NCBI GenBank assembly: GCA_903932145.1 | Contig: CAIZFE010000064.1 | Location: forward strand, 1 to 39,730 | Length of the DNA stretch: 39,730 nucleotides | Reading direction: 5' to 3' | From: an uncultured Rhodopila sp. | Lineage (GTDB): Bacteria; Pseudomonadota; Alphaproteobacteria; Acetobacterales; Acetobacteraceae | Shown: positions 1-8,829 of the stretch, piece by piece | How the letters are laid out: each line of letters begins with the position of its first letter | Numbering within the stretch: position 1 is the stretch's first letter | Translations under genes and position numbers: made by a program | The notes under the pieces: generated by a model | The model's input: the letters and a program-made list of their open reading frames with translations, nothing else | Database searches by the model: none | Told to the model about the DNA's origin: nothing

Positions 1-23
1 AGCAGACGGATACCTTCACTCAT
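1..23 (-). CDS. 5' end of a truncated minus-strand gene
   Basis: An ATG on the minus strand at position 23 is preceded by a perfect GGAGG Shine-Dalgarno (plus-strand CCTCC at 31-35) with 7 bases between them. The reading frame runs off the left edge as M-S-E-G-I-R-L. Only seven codons are visible, so the product cannot be named. The good ribosome binding site is the whole of the evidence. Confidence 0.55.
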
Positions 24-142
24 CGAATCGCCTCCGGGCTTTGCAACAGCGAATCGCAAAACCGGAGCGAAGGGAATCCTCAAAATGAACCATGGAAATA
101 ACATCCCCGCGGGGGATTGGATTACAGCCTCGAAGGCGCACT

Positions 143-179
143 ATCCACGTCTTTGATTTAACTGATAAAAGACGTGGAT
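143..179. repeat. palindromic repeat, single-hairpin copy
   Basis: A perfect 12-base inverted repeat (ATCCACGTCTTT at 143-154, its complement at 168-179) encloses a 13-base AT-rich loop. The same core (ATCCACGTCTTT, AT-rich loop, ACGTGGAT, then CTCC) recurs in the hairpin cluster at 13005-13113, so this is a dispersed element and not a local terminator. It lies between the truncated left-edge gene and the EthD gene. The rest of 24-242 shows no convincing gene. Confidence 0.6.
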
Positions 180-242
180 GCCGACCTCCGTCTGCGCGAC
201 GGGTTCGGGTCGCCGGAGAGGCAATGCCGTCCACACATGGTA

Positions 243-584
243 TTACGCCGATTTCGGAATAATCTGGCGCTCTTCGATGACGTAGGTCTTGATCTGACCA
301 ATAAACAGCACGCCGTCATCCGTCAGTGCCTTCATCTCGGGCGTTGCCGCGGCGCGTTGGTAGCTATTCAGATCATCATACCAAAGTTCCGCGATGCCAT
401 CGACCTCGATTCCCGTCTCGGCAATGTCAGGACGCGTGCGCGTGCCGGTAATGTGGGACTGCACATAGCGCCGAATGCCCGGCACAGCATGAGCCAACGG
501 GCCGTGGATATCGAACCAGTGACGCACAAACTGCTCGTGCGTGATACCGTCCTTACGGGTCAGCAGACCAACGATTTTGATCAT
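243..584 (-). CDS. EthD-like dimeric alpha-beta barrel protein
   Basis: A 113-residue protein with the EthD family pattern: a start of MIKIVGLLTRK, then the H-E-Q-F-V-R-H-W segment around residues 19-26 and I-H-G-P-L-A-H near 28-34, followed by a Y-V-Q-S-H strand. EthD proteins are small ferredoxin-fold proteins found beside catabolic oxygenases; most have no proven reaction. A GAGG ribosome binding site lies 6 bases before the ATG at 584. It follows the hybrid kinase gene on the same strand with a gap of about 100 bases, so they may be co-transcribed. The family call is good; the substrate is unknown. Confidence 0.75.
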   Translation of the reverse strand: MIKIVGLLTRKDGITHEQFVRHWFDIHGPLAHAVPGIRRYVQSHITGTRTRPDIAETGIEVDGIAELWYDDLNSYQRAAATPEMKALTDDGVLFIGQIKTYVIEERQIIPKSA

Positions 585-683
585 TTCGTTTCCTCATTCT
601 GAGCGGATCGCGAAGCCGCGATTGCCAGCAACTATCCTACCCGGCGCCGCAAAGCGCCAGAGACGCCGCTCGCGCGGCCACGG

Positions 684-2888
684 TCAGATTGTCACTAGAA
701 CACGCCGCCGTTCCAGCAACGCCGCCTCGATCGCCGCATGCAGGTCGCCGACGGTAAATGGTTTGTGAATCAAACGATGACCGGGCGGCAGCACGAATTC
801 CGCCTGCTCCGCGTAGCCGGAGATGAACACCACTGACAGGTCTTCCCGTCTGACCTGAGCCAACGCCGCTAGCTGGGACCCGTTCATGTCCGGCATCACC
901 AGATCCGTGAGCAGAATATCCATATCGGCGCCGGCCGCCAAAATCGCCAAAGCGGCCTCCCCATCGGACACATCCCGCACATGGTACCCGAGGTCCCGTA
1001 GCATGGCGGCCGAGACGGCACGGACGAGGTCATCGTCATCCACCAACAGGATGTTGGCCTGTGTCCCTTGCAGCCGGATCTCGGGCTGTGCGGTTTTGGC
1101 CCGCATCGGTATCACCGTGGCGCGCGGAAGATCGACTGTTACCGCAGTGCCGCGACGGACCGCCGTTTCGATGCGGACCTCACCGCCAGATTGCCGAGCC
1201 GTGCCGAATACCTGCGACAGCCCCAGCCCCGATCCCGCACCGGGTCCTTTCGTGGTGAAAAACGGCTCAAACACCCTTGGCAGTACCTCGGGTGCGATCC
1301 CGGTTCCGGTATCGCGCACCGTAATCGCCACGTAGTCGCCGGGCGGCGATCCGTCAGGGCCAATCTTTTCAGTCCGGCGATGATTGGCCGTTTCGATCGT
1401 AATGATACCACCATCGCGCATGGCATCGCGGGCGTTGATCACCAGATTCAGCACCACAAGCTCGATTTGGCTTTGATCCACCATCGCGGGCCACAGATTG
1501 ACCGCCAGGACAACTCTGGCATGCGCCTTGGCCCCGAGAGCACTATCGAGCAGGTTACGCATGCCAGCGATCATCGCGTTCAGATCGGTCGGTTTCGGCA
1601 TCAACGGCTGCCGGCGGGCAAAGGCGAGCAAATGACCGGTCAATGTCGCGCCGCGTTCGGCCGCCGTACGGATGGCAGACAACCGCTCCTCCAGAGCACC
1701 ATTGCGATCCGCCGCCGCCTGGCGTTGCAGGATTTCCACATTACCCAGCACGACCGTCAGCAGATTGTTGAAGTCATGCGCGACACCGCCGGTCAACTGG
1801 CCGATCGCCTCCATGCGCTGCGCCTGTTTCAGAGCGACTTCGGCCCGCTCGCGTTCGGAAATCTGTTGCAGCAGGCCATCCCGGGCTTTCGTGGCGCTTT
1901 CATGGGCGAGATGCGTCTCGTCCAACAAACGCTCTACCTGCCGCGACCGGCGGGACAGCGAGAGCAACAGAAAGATGACCACTCCTCCCAACGCAATGGC
2001 GCTGCCGATCAACGACCACGCTTCATACCGCCAATCCGCCAGAATGCGACCTTGCTCAACCGAAACAAGAACCGCAAGCGGAAAAGCCCGCAAAGCGCGG
2101 ATCGCCGTTACCCGAATGCTGCCATCGATCGGGCTTTCCATTTGCAGCGTTCCCGCCTGGGCATGCGCCAAAACCTCGGTAAACGGAGGCAGATTGCCGA
2201 AACTCGTGCCAATGGCCTGATCGACATGCGGAAAGCGCGCCAGAATCGTTCCGTCACGAAGATGAAGCATAACGGAACCATTTTCATTCAGTTCGACCGC
2301 GCGATAGAAATCCTCAAAATAACTCAGATTGATCGAACCCACCACTATCCCAAGGAATTTGCCATCCGGGGCATAGTCGGGCCGGCTCAACAAAACGTTC
2401 CATTTGTTGTCGCCGACCCGAAAGGGCTGGCCGATCAGCAGGTCATTTTTAGGATCGGCTCGGTAACGAACCAATAACGCCTCGACAGCGGAAGGCGGGC
2501 TGGACGACCGATCGGTATCGGTTGCAACGACCGTCCGCCCGTCGGCATCGACGACCAAAATGGCCGCGATTTGTTGCACGCCGCGCAGACGCCGCCGCAA
2601 AACCTCGCCAACATCAGCCACATTGGGGCGCCGGGTCTGCACCGTCTCCACTGCTCCCGTTACCAGCAGGTCAACCACTTCGACCGCACGCCCGGTTTGT
2701 TCGGCGAATACCATATCCAGCCGCGCCATCTGCCGTTCTGTATCAGCAATAATAGCGGTCCGCGTCGAATGCAGCTCGTGATAAACCGCACCCGCGGCAA
2801 GGACAAAGACCGCCACAGCCACGACACGAAGGGCCGCACTGACGGATGCAAGGTGATGTCGCTTTGGCAAGGGGGGCTGCCTGATCAT
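684..2888 (-). CDS. membrane hybrid sensor histidine kinase with receiver domain
   Basis: A 734-residue hybrid kinase. There is a membrane segment at about residues 14-36, an extracytoplasmic sensor region (about 40-285, Cache-like by size and pattern), a second membrane helix near 290-312, then a coiled coil. The dimerisation box G-G-V-A-H-D-F-N-N carries the phospho-accepting histidine near residue 370. The ATPase domain shows an N box (N-L-V-I-N-A-R-D), G1 (D-T-G-T-G), F box (F-E-P-F-F-T-T-K) and G2 (G-S-G-L-G-L). The C-terminal receiver has D-D-D-D, the acceptor in L-T-D-L-V-M-P and the K of H-K-P-F. No phosphotransfer or DNA-binding output domain is attached and none is encoded nearby, so its partner is elsewhere. 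The Cache assignment is an inference from the layout. Confidence 0.9.
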   Translation of the reverse strand: MIRQPPLPKRHHLASVSAALRVVAVAVFVLAAGAVYHELHSTRTAIIADTERQMARLDMVFAEQTGRAVEVVDLLVTGAVETVQTRRPNVADVGEVLRRRLRGVQQIAAILVVDADGRTVVATDTDRSSSPPSAVEALLVRYRADPKNDLLIGQPFRVGDNKWNVLLSRPDYAPDGKFLGIVVGSINLSYFEDFYRAVELNENGSVMLHLRDGTILARFPHVDQAIGTSFGNLPPFTEVLAHAQAGTLQMESPIDGSIRVTAIRALRAFPLAVLVSVEQGRILADWRYEAWSLIGSAIALGGVVIFLLLSLSRRSRQVERLLDETHLAHESATKARDGLLQQISERERAEVALKQAQRMEAIGQLTGGVAHDFNNLLTVVLGNVEILQRQAAADRNGALEERLSAIRTAAERGATLTGHLLAFARRQPLMPKPTDLNAMIAGMRNLLDSALGAKAHARVVLAVNLWPAMVDQSQIELVVLNLVINARDAMRDGGIITIETANHRRTEKIGPDGSPPGDYVAITVRDTGTGIAPEVLPRVFEPFFTTKGPGAGSGLGLSQVFGTARQSGGEVRIETAVRRGTAVTVDLPRATVIPMRAKTAQPEIRLQGTQANILLVDDDDLVRAVSAAMLRDLGYHVRDVSDGEAALAILAAGADMDILLTDLVMPDMNGSQLAALAQVRREDLSVVFISGYAEQAEFVLPPGHRLIHKPFTVGDLHAAIEAALLERRRVLVTI

Positions 2889-2978
2889 TTCGGAATTTCG
2901 TCGCCCCCATGCCTCTATCCGGGAGCGGTTAACACGAAAATGATTCGAGAAGACAGCACCTCACGAAGTCGTGATATT

Positions 2979-4241
2979 TTACTCCCTGGGTGCGTACCAG
3001 CGTAACACCCCGGCCAGCAGCGTGGACAGCAACAAGAACGCCCCCATCCCGGCCAATCCGGCCGAGAAGGAGCCAGTCAAATCTTTCAACCATCCCATCA
3101 CCGCGGGACCGACGAAGCCGCCGAGTGTGCCGACGGAATTGATGAAGGCGAGACCGCCGGCCGCCGCGACTCCTGTCAGAAACCGCGATGGAATCGTCCA
3201 GAAAACCGCTCGGGCCGCGGTAATGCCTACCAGCGCGACCGTCAGCCAAAAGATCGAGACCCAGAAATCATCGAATGTAATCGACAGCAACAAACCCGCT
3301 GTCGCCAGCAGGCAGGTCACGATCAGATTGCCCAACCGATGGCCGCTGCGATCGACCCGGCCCGCCCACAGCAACATCGCCACGGAGGCGATCAGGTTAG
3401 GACCGGCTGAAACGAAACCAACCGTCAGATTGGAATGGAAGTGCATCTTGATGATCTGCGGCAACCAGATGCCGACGCCATATGATCCGGTGGTGAAACC
3501 GAACTGGATCAGTGCCAGCAGCAGGACCCGGGGATCTTTCAAGGCCGCCCGGAAATTCTTCACCTCGTTATGGCGCGGTTCAGCGGCGATCCGGCTTTCC
3601 ACCGCGGCCTTTTGGTCCGGGGTCAGCCAGGTCGCGCTGGCCGGGCGATCGGCCACCAGACGGAGGACGGCAAATCCCAGGATGCTGGCGGGTACGCCCT
3701 CGATGATGAACATCCATTGCCAGCCTGACAGTCCGCCAAACTGATCCAGACCGAGCAGCGCGCCGGAGATCGGGCCTCCGACGACGGCGGACACGGGAAC
3801 ACCCAGCAGCAGGATGGCCAGCATGCGGGCGCGATAGTCCGCCGGGAACCACTGCGCCAACAGGAACGCGACACCCGGAAAGAAACCGGCTTCGGCGATG
3901 CCAAGCAGGACCCGGATCGCATAAAAACTGTTCGGCCCGGTGATGAACGCGCAGGCCGCCGCCACGAGGCCCCAGGTGATCATGATGCGGGCGATCCAGA
4001 CCCTGGCACCGTACCGAAACAAGGCGAGATTGCTGGGTATCTCGAAGGTGCAGTATCCCAGCGACAGGATGCCCGCACCCACCCCGAACTGCGCCGCCGT
4101 CAGACCGAGTTCCTTGTTCATCTGCAAGGCGGCAAAGCCGATATTGGTACGATCGAGATAGTTCAGGATGTAGGCCAACAGCAGCAGCGGCATCATCCGC
4201 CAGATGATTTTCCGGAAGGCAGTCTGTTCGACGGTCATCAT
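2979..4241 (-). CDS. MFS permease, anion:cation symporter type
   Basis: A 420-residue, 12-helix major facilitator protein. The early segment L-N-Y-L-D-R-T-N-I-G-F-A just after helix 1, followed by a C-T-F-E-I-P-S-N-L helix, is the signature of the ACS family (phthalate, tartrate, 4-hydroxyphenylacetate, hexuronate transporters), which import organic anions. I start it at the ATG at 4241 because that gives an ATGA overlap with the stop of the upstream dehydrogenase; an ATG at 4238 follows directly, and longer readings add a non-family N-terminus. It is the last gene of the isomerase-dehydrogenase-permease operon, so it probably imports the acid they process. The exact substrate is unknown. Confidence 0.88.
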   Translation of the reverse strand: MMTVEQTAFRKIIWRMMPLLLLAYILNYLDRTNIGFAALQMNKELGLTAAQFGVGAGILSLGYCTFEIPSNLALFRYGARVWIARIMITWGLVAAACAFITGPNSFYAIRVLLGIAEAGFFPGVAFLLAQWFPADYRARMLAILLLGVPVSAVVGGPISGALLGLDQFGGLSGWQWMFIIEGVPASILGFAVLRLVADRPASATWLTPDQKAAVESRIAAEPRHNEVKNFRAALKDPRVLLLALIQFGFTTGSYGVGIWLPQIIKMHFHSNLTVGFVSAGPNLIASVAMLLWAGRVDRSGHRLGNLIVTCLLATAGLLLSITFDDFWVSIFWLTVALVGITAARAVFWTIPSRFLTGVAAAGGLAFINSVGTLGGFVGPAVMGWLKDLTGSFSAGLAGMGAFLLLSTLLAGVLRWYAPRE

Positions 4242-5197
4242 CGCGAACCCGCCAGACGCATCGGAGTGCCTGTTGCGTACGCGACGATCTGTTCGAAACA
4301 TTCCCGAAAATACAGTTCGAAATTGTCCCACTCCGCCCAACCGAGATGCGGCGTGCACAGCACATTGGGCATTGTCAGATAGGCATGGTTGGCGTGTGTG
4401 ATCGGCTCTTCCTCGTAAACATCGACGGCGGCATAGCCGGGGCGGCCGGCTTGTAGCGCCGCCAGCAACGCGCCGGGTTGGATCAGTTCGGCGCGCGAGG
4501 TGTTGACCAGCAGCGCGGTTGGTTTCATCCGCGCCAGATCGTCGGGGCCGACGATGCCGCGCGTGTCCGGGCGCAGGCGGACGTGCAACGACAGCACGTC
4601 GGATCGTTCGAACAGATCGTCCTTGCTGGCGGCAAAATCATAGCCGGCGGCTTTGGCTTTGGCGGCGGAGGTTGCCTGCCCCCAGGCAAGGACGTGCATC
4701 CCCATCCCTGCCCCGGCCTTCGCCACCAGCGATCCGATCGCACCCAGGCCGAAGATACCCAGCGTGCTGCCGGACAAACGGTGCGACAGGGTGCAGGGAA
4801 ATTCGCCGTGGCGCATCCGTTCCGCCTCCAGCGCGATGTTCCGCCGGGCGGCGACGATCAGGGCAACGGTCAGTTCGGCCGGCGCGACGGGCGAATTGCT
4901 GGCGCCGGTGGAAACCAGGACGCTGTGGTCCTTGCACGCCGCGTAGTCGATCGTTGTGGCATTGCGTCCGACCAGCGCGATCAGTTTCAGGTTAGGCAAC
5001 CGTTCGATCAAGGCTCGGGAGAAGCTTACACGTTCGCGAATCGCGACGATGATCTCCGCCGGATGCAGACGTTCGACAAGCTGATCCAGGTTGGCGGCGG
5101 GTTCGCGGTAGCGCACCACATCGTGGCCGGCCAACAGGGAGAAACAGGACAGTTGATCAACCATATCCTGGTAGTCATCGGGGATTGCTATTTTCAT
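4238..5197 (-). CDS. D-2-hydroxyacid dehydrogenase, NAD(P)-dependent
   Basis: A 319-residue member of the D-isomer-specific 2-hydroxyacid dehydrogenases. The Rossmann motif G-L-G-A-I-G is at about 150-155. The catalytic triad is visible: R235 in N-T-S-R-A-E, E264 in Y-E-E-E-P, and H284 in C-T-P-H-L-G-W-A-E. Such enzymes interconvert 2-keto acids and D-2-hydroxy acids, or belong to the phosphoglycerate dehydrogenase-like branch. It sits 15 bases after the isomerase/decarboxylase gene and overlaps the permease start by four bases, so all three are probably one transcript. The substrate is not clear from the sequence. Confidence 0.9.
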   Translation of the reverse strand: MKIAIPDDYQDMVDQLSCFSLLAGHDVVRYREPAANLDQLVERLHPAEIIVAIRERVSFSRALIERLPNLKLIALVGRNATTIDYAACKDHSVLVSTGASNSPVAPAELTVALIVAARRNIALEAERMRHGEFPCTLSHRLSGSTLGIFGLGAIGSLVAKAGAGMGMHVLAWGQATSAAKAKAAGYDFAASKDDLFERSDVLSLHVRLRPDTRGIVGPDDLARMKPTALLVNTSRAELIQPGALLAALQAGRPGYAAVDVYEEEPITHANHAYLTMPNVLCTPHLGWAEWDNFELYFRECFEQIVAYATGTPMRLAGSR

Positions 5198-5212
5198 GGT
5201 CCAACCATTTCG

Positions 5213-5950
5213 TTATAATTTTGAATCCACCATATAGTCCCGCAGCAGTTGCCCCCACCCCGGGACAGGTTTGCGATAGCCGGCCAAACGCAGAACCGCC
5301 CACAGACTGACCTGATTGGTGCTGAGCACCGGTTTGCCGATCGCTGTTTCCAGCCGGTCCACGATCCCCATGGTCAGCCAGTTGCCGCAGGCCAGCATCA
5401 CCGCCTGCGCCTGCGGCTGGTCGATCGCCACGCCCATATCGTAAGCGGTCTGTTGGTCCAGCAGACCGATCTCCAGATTGCTGACATGACCCAGCGCCCG
5501 GTGTGCCAGGACAGAAAAACCGTTGGCTTCGATGAATGCGGCGGTCGTGACGTTAACGCCCTCACCCCAGGGCGCCCCGATCACCAGCCGCTGCACGTCG
5601 AATGCCGTCAGCGCCTGGATCAACGCTGTGGACGCCGTCGTCGCCTTCCGGCCGGACGCGGTTTCGATCCGCCGGATCAGTTCTTGATCGTATCCAAGAC
5701 CGTTGCGCGAACTGGGGGCCGTCGCCGCCAATACGATCGCATCGACGTCGGCATCCGCCAGCTTCTGGCTCTCGGTTTCGATGTCCTCGACAATCCGCGC
5801 GGTGGAGGACGGTTCAACCGTGCGCAGCGGCAGACGCGCCACATGCAGCGTCACCCCGTCCGGCATGATCCGGTTAAATTCCGTCTCCTGCGTGGTGTTG
5901 GAGGACGGCAGCAGCAATCCGATCCGAAGCTGGTCTTTGCGAGCTGGCAT
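5213..5950 (-). CDS. maleate isomerase / arylmalonate decarboxylase family protein, single cysteine
   Basis: A 245-residue protein of the Asp/Glu racemase superfamily, closest by pattern to maleate cis-trans isomerase and arylmalonate decarboxylase. The N-terminus L-R-I-G-L-L-L-P-S-S-N-T-T is typical. Racemases and isomerases use two cysteines. Here the C-terminal one is kept (C188, in M-L-A-C-G-N-W), while the N-terminal position reads L-A-A-T-A-P-S-S, with alanine where cysteine is expected. C188 is the only cysteine in the protein. Arylmalonate decarboxylase also has only the second cysteine (188) and a small residue at the first site, so decarboxylase-like chemistry is possible. I place the start at the ATG at 5950; a longer frame upstream is poorly supported. 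It is the first gene of the operon. Confidence 0.8.
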   Translation of the reverse strand: MPARKDQLRIGLLLPSSNTTQETEFNRIMPDGVTLHVARLPLRTVEPSSTARIVEDIETESQKLADADVDAIVLAATAPSSRNGLGYDQELIRRIETASGRKATTASTALIQALTAFDVQRLVIGAPWGEGVNVTTAAFIEANGFSVLAHRALGHVSNLEIGLLDQQTAYDMGVAIDQPQAQAVMLACGNWLTMGIVDRLETAIGKPVLSTNQVSLWAVLRLAGYRKPVPGWGQLLRDYMVDSKL

Positions 5951-6052
5951 GACCGTTGATTTCCTCCTGTTATGGCTTCGGTTGTCCCAAACAGCCATCC
6001 CGGTGTCAAACCGGCCTTCCCATCCGCCGCCGTTCCGTTAGCATCGTCGCCA

Positions 6053-7321
6053 ATGACGGAAGCGCCGGACACAAGCATGGACCAGGACTATCCAAAGCTG
6101 CGGCCCGGGGGCGACACGGGCTGGCAGCGCACCCTGTGGGCGATGGTCGGCATTCAGTTTGTCATGACGGCGGCGGTCAACTTCCTCAGCCCGATCATTC
6201 CGTTGTTGCTGCCGAGCCTCGGGGTGGAGACGGTCGAGGGTGTTGATATCTGGGCCGGCATCATCACCGGCACCACATCGTTTGTCGCCGCGTTCGCCTC
6301 GCCTGTGTGGGGCCGGGTCGCCGACAAGCACGGACGCAAACTGGCGCTGCTGCGGTCCAGTTTCGCCATCGCGCTGTTCACCGCGCTGATGGGCCTATCG
6401 ACGAATGTCTGGCAGTTCTTCGGTGCGCGAGCCGTCATGGGGCTGTTCGCCGGGTTTTCCTCCGCCGCCATCGCGCTGGTCGCCAGTCAGGTGCCGGAGC
6501 GGCGGCTGGGTTACGCGCTCGGTTGGCTGGCATCCGGACAAATGATCGGGTCGCTGGTCGGGCCGGTGATCGGCGGCGTCCTGGCTGACCTCACCGGCAG
6601 CTACCGCGCGCCGTTCTTCTGGTGCGGCGGTATCACCGTCGCCGGATTGGTCTTGGTTTGGGCCGTGGTGAATGAGGATTTCACGCCTGTGCTTTCCTCG
6701 GGCAAGAAAAAATCGCTGTTTGCCGGGTTCGGCCTGATGGCGGGAACGGCGGGTTTAAGCGCGCTGTTCCTGGTGGTGCTGATGGCGCAACTCAGCACGC
6801 GGACCATAGCGCCGGTGGTGACGATTTTCGTGCAGGAGTTGATCGGGTCGCCGCCGCAGATCGCGACGCTGGCGGGAGTGGCGTTTTCGATCACCGGTCT
6901 GGCGAATTTGCTCTCGGCGCCGTTCCTGGGGAACCGCAGCGATATCATCGGCTATCGCAAAGTGCTGCTGATCTGCCTGCTGGGGGCGACGCTGACCAGC
7001 GCGCCGCAAATTTTCGTCGGCAGCTACTGGGCGTTTGTCGCGGAGCGGTTCGCGGTCGGGCTGTTCATCGGCGGTATTCTGCCCACCGCCAACGCCCTGA
7101 TCGGGCGCAGCGTCTCACGCGAAAACCGAGGCACGATCTACGGCATGACAGCCTCCGCCACCTTCCTCGGTAATTCGCTCGGTCCATTGCTGGGTGGCGG
7201 GGTCGCGGCCGGTTTCGGTATCCGCTGGGTGTTCGTGGCGACAACCGTTCTGTTAGGCGCGAACCTGATCTGGGTGTGGTGGACGGTGCAGGAACTGAAG
7301 GAAGGCCCCGCGGCGGAGTAG
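6053..7321 (+). CDS. MFS transporter, drug-efflux-like
   Basis: A roughly 422-residue, 12-helix major facilitator with the loop 2-3 motif G-R-V-A-D-K-H-G-R-K, typical of drug:H+ antiporters, and a second related loop (G-N-R-S-D-I-I-G-Y-R-K) between helices 8 and 9. It is transcribed away from the isomerase operon. The frame is open back to 5972, but that start leaves only 21 bases to the divergent gene and adds an uncharacteristic tail. I therefore prefer the ATG at 6053, with 6077 also possible; no strong ribosome binding site decides it. It may export an intermediate or toxic substrate of the neighbouring catabolic genes. Confidence 0.85.
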   Translation: MTEAPDTSMDQDYPKLRPGGDTGWQRTLWAMVGIQFVMTAAVNFLSPIIPLLLPSLGVETVEGVDIWAGIITGTTSFVAAFASPVWGRVADKHGRKLALLRSSFAIALFTALMGLSTNVWQFFGARAVMGLFAGFSSAAIALVASQVPERRLGYALGWLASGQMIGSLVGPVIGGVLADLTGSYRAPFFWCGGITVAGLVLVWAVVNEDFTPVLSSGKKKSLFAGFGLMAGTAGLSALFLVVLMAQLSTRTIAPVVTIFVQELIGSPPQIATLAGVAFSITGLANLLSAPFLGNRSDIIGYRKVLLICLLGATLTSAPQIFVGSYWAFVAERFAVGLFIGGILPTANALIGRSVSRENRGTIYGMTASATFLGNSLGPLLGGGVAAGFGIRWVFVATTVLLGANLIWVWWTVQELKEGPAAE

Positions 7322-7338
7322 CAACCACACTGCGGATG

Positions 7339-8469
7339 TCAGGTCTTCTCGCGCAGACCCAACCGTTCCAGACGCGGCAGAACCTCCTGGACGAAGAACG
7401 GAATCTCTTTCAGGTAATCCACGAACGCGACGGTGCAGCCGGCCAGACCGGTCGCACTCATACGGGCCATTTCCTCGGCGACGTCGTCAGGGGAGCCGAC
7501 GAACGGATACGCCCCGGGATAGCCACCCGCGTAACGTCCGGTCCCGGTCCTGGTAAAGCGGTTCTCCATCGGACGCACAATCGGCGCCACCGCGCCGGGC
7601 ACGGTTGTACCGCGCATCCGGCGATAGTAATCCTGCCCATCGGTATCCGCCATCTCCTCGGCGAAGTAATGGAAATAGTCCTCGGCTTCCTGCCGGGTCG
7701 GGCGGCACACGACGTGGCCCATGGTGAAGACCGAGATCGTACGGTCATACCGGGCCATTTGCTCCGTCACGTCGGCCAGGATCGCCGGGACCTGATCCAG
7801 TTCCGTCACGTTCAGGAACAGCACGTCCGCCGCCCGCGCCGCGAAATCCCGTCCGGCGGGGGAAAATCCGGCCGACATGACGGGCGGGCGGGGACGCTGG
7901 ATCGAAACCGGGTCGGTCTGCAAATTTTTCAGCTTGAAGAAGCGCCCGTCCCAATCGAACTCCGGCCCGCCTTCCAGCAGTTTCGCCCAGATTTGAAACC
8001 ACTCCAGCCCGTGCTGATAGCGCGTTTCCGGATCGATGGTGACGCCATGCAGGTCGAACTCCGCCTGGTTCCAGCCGCAGACGATATTCAAACCGGCGCG
8101 TCCGTGCGTTATATGGTCGATCGTGGCGATGGCCTTGGCGCCGAACGCCGGCGTCACCAAAGGCACATGCACGGTCGAGAAAATCGCGATCCGCTTGGTC
8201 ACCGCGCCCAGGGCGGCCCCGTGAGTCAGCGTCTCGAACGACCGTCCGTAGATATTCGCCTTGCCCTGGTAACCGCGCCATTTCGCCACCGGCAGGATGA
8301 ACTCCAGTCCCGCGTCATCGGCGATTTGAGTCATCGCGACAATGTCGTCCCAGTTGGCTTTCCAGCGTTCCGGGGCGAGGCTCATGGTCAGGCCGCCATC
8401 GCAGTTGGCGCTGAAAATCCCCAGCTTGAAGCGGTTGGGGCCGAACAGGGGATTCCGAAAATGGATCAT
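7339..8469 (-). CDS. LLM-class flavin-dependent monooxygenase, RutA-like
   Basis: A 376-residue luciferase-like monooxygenase. The N-terminal L-G-I-F-S-A-N-C-D-G-G, the W-R-G-Y-Q-G segment, the T-I-D-H-I-T-H-G-R-A-G-L-N strand and the C-G-W-N-Q-A-E-F turn follow the pattern of the pyrimidine monooxygenase RutA and related ring- or amine-oxidising enzymes that use FMNH2 and oxygen. RutA itself opens the uracil ring, but none of the other rut genes is present, so pyrimidine use is not supported. It converges on the MFS gene, 17 bases away. The ATG at 8469 is the best family start; a longer frame reaches 8607. A flavin reductase partner is not in the window. Confidence 0.85.
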   Translation of the reverse strand: MIHFRNPLFGPNRFKLGIFSANCDGGLTMSLAPERWKANWDDIVAMTQIADDAGLEFILPVAKWRGYQGKANIYGRSFETLTHGAALGAVTKRIAIFSTVHVPLVTPAFGAKAIATIDHITHGRAGLNIVCGWNQAEFDLHGVTIDPETRYQHGLEWFQIWAKLLEGGPEFDWDGRFFKLKNLQTDPVSIQRPRPPVMSAGFSPAGRDFAARAADVLFLNVTELDQVPAILADVTEQMARYDRTISVFTMGHVVCRPTRQEAEDYFHYFAEEMADTDGQDYYRRMRGTTVPGAVAPIVRPMENRFTRTGTGRYAGGYPGAYPFVGSPDDVAEEMARMSATGLAGCTVAFVDYLKEIPFFVQEVLPRLERLGLREKT

Positions 8470-8829
8470 TGCGGGACTATAGGAGTTTCCTCTCGCCCGC
8501 ACCAGAACGTGGCGTGTTCCAGGCTGGAGGGAAGCTGGTCGTTGATCGTTCGTATCGCATGACCGTGTATGCCGACACCGCACTTGCAAAAACGAGCCAT
8601 CGCACAATCAGAGACGCCGTCGTTTCCGTTTCGAATTTTATTGAAATTATGCGAGAATACGGAACCAGCCTGACTCCCGCGCCCGCAAATACGAAAGCAT
8701 TCCGGCAATGTATATTGTCCGCCATTGCAATGGACAAACACATGTGACTAATGTGTCACACGCCCTCTTGTTTAGTGGCGAACAAGACTTGTCTGCTACA
8801 TAATTGGACTGAACATCGGGTCTGGCAAC
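8470..8829. other. 360-base divergent intergenic region
   Basis: This stretch lies between the monooxygenase start and the orphan HATPase gene. It is visibly more AT-rich than its surroundings. A plus-strand frame of 92 codons (8469-8747) has no family resemblance and no ribosome binding site, so I do not call it. The useful content is the pair of dyads at 8715-8760. No clear sigma-70 promoter could be fixed by eye. Confidence 0.5.
8715..8760. promoter_or_regulatory. two adjacent dyads, candidate operator
   Basis: The first dyad is the perfect 12-base palindrome CCATTGCAATGG (8722-8733), nested in TTGTCC...GGACAA (8715-8737). The second, TGTGAC-N6-GTCACA (8743-8760), is a perfect 6+6 inverted repeat. 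They lie 70-115 bases before the orphan HATPase gene and could bind a dimeric regulator. The second resembles a CRP half-site pair, but TGTGA and TCACA are 8 bases apart instead of 6. Confidence 0.4.

Noticed and set aside
1068..2477. A 469-codon plus-strand frame opposite the hybrid kinase
   Set aside because: It is the antisense shadow of a gene with all kinase motifs, and its translation is arginine-rich and without family pattern.
8469..8747. A 92-codon plus-strand ORF in the monooxygenase/HATPase gap
   Set aside because: No ribosome binding site, no recognisable motif, and it covers the likely regulatory dyads.
8743..8760. A CRP binding site
   Set aside because: The half-sites TGTGA and TCACA are separated by 8 bases, not the 6 required, so I keep it only as an unassigned dyad.
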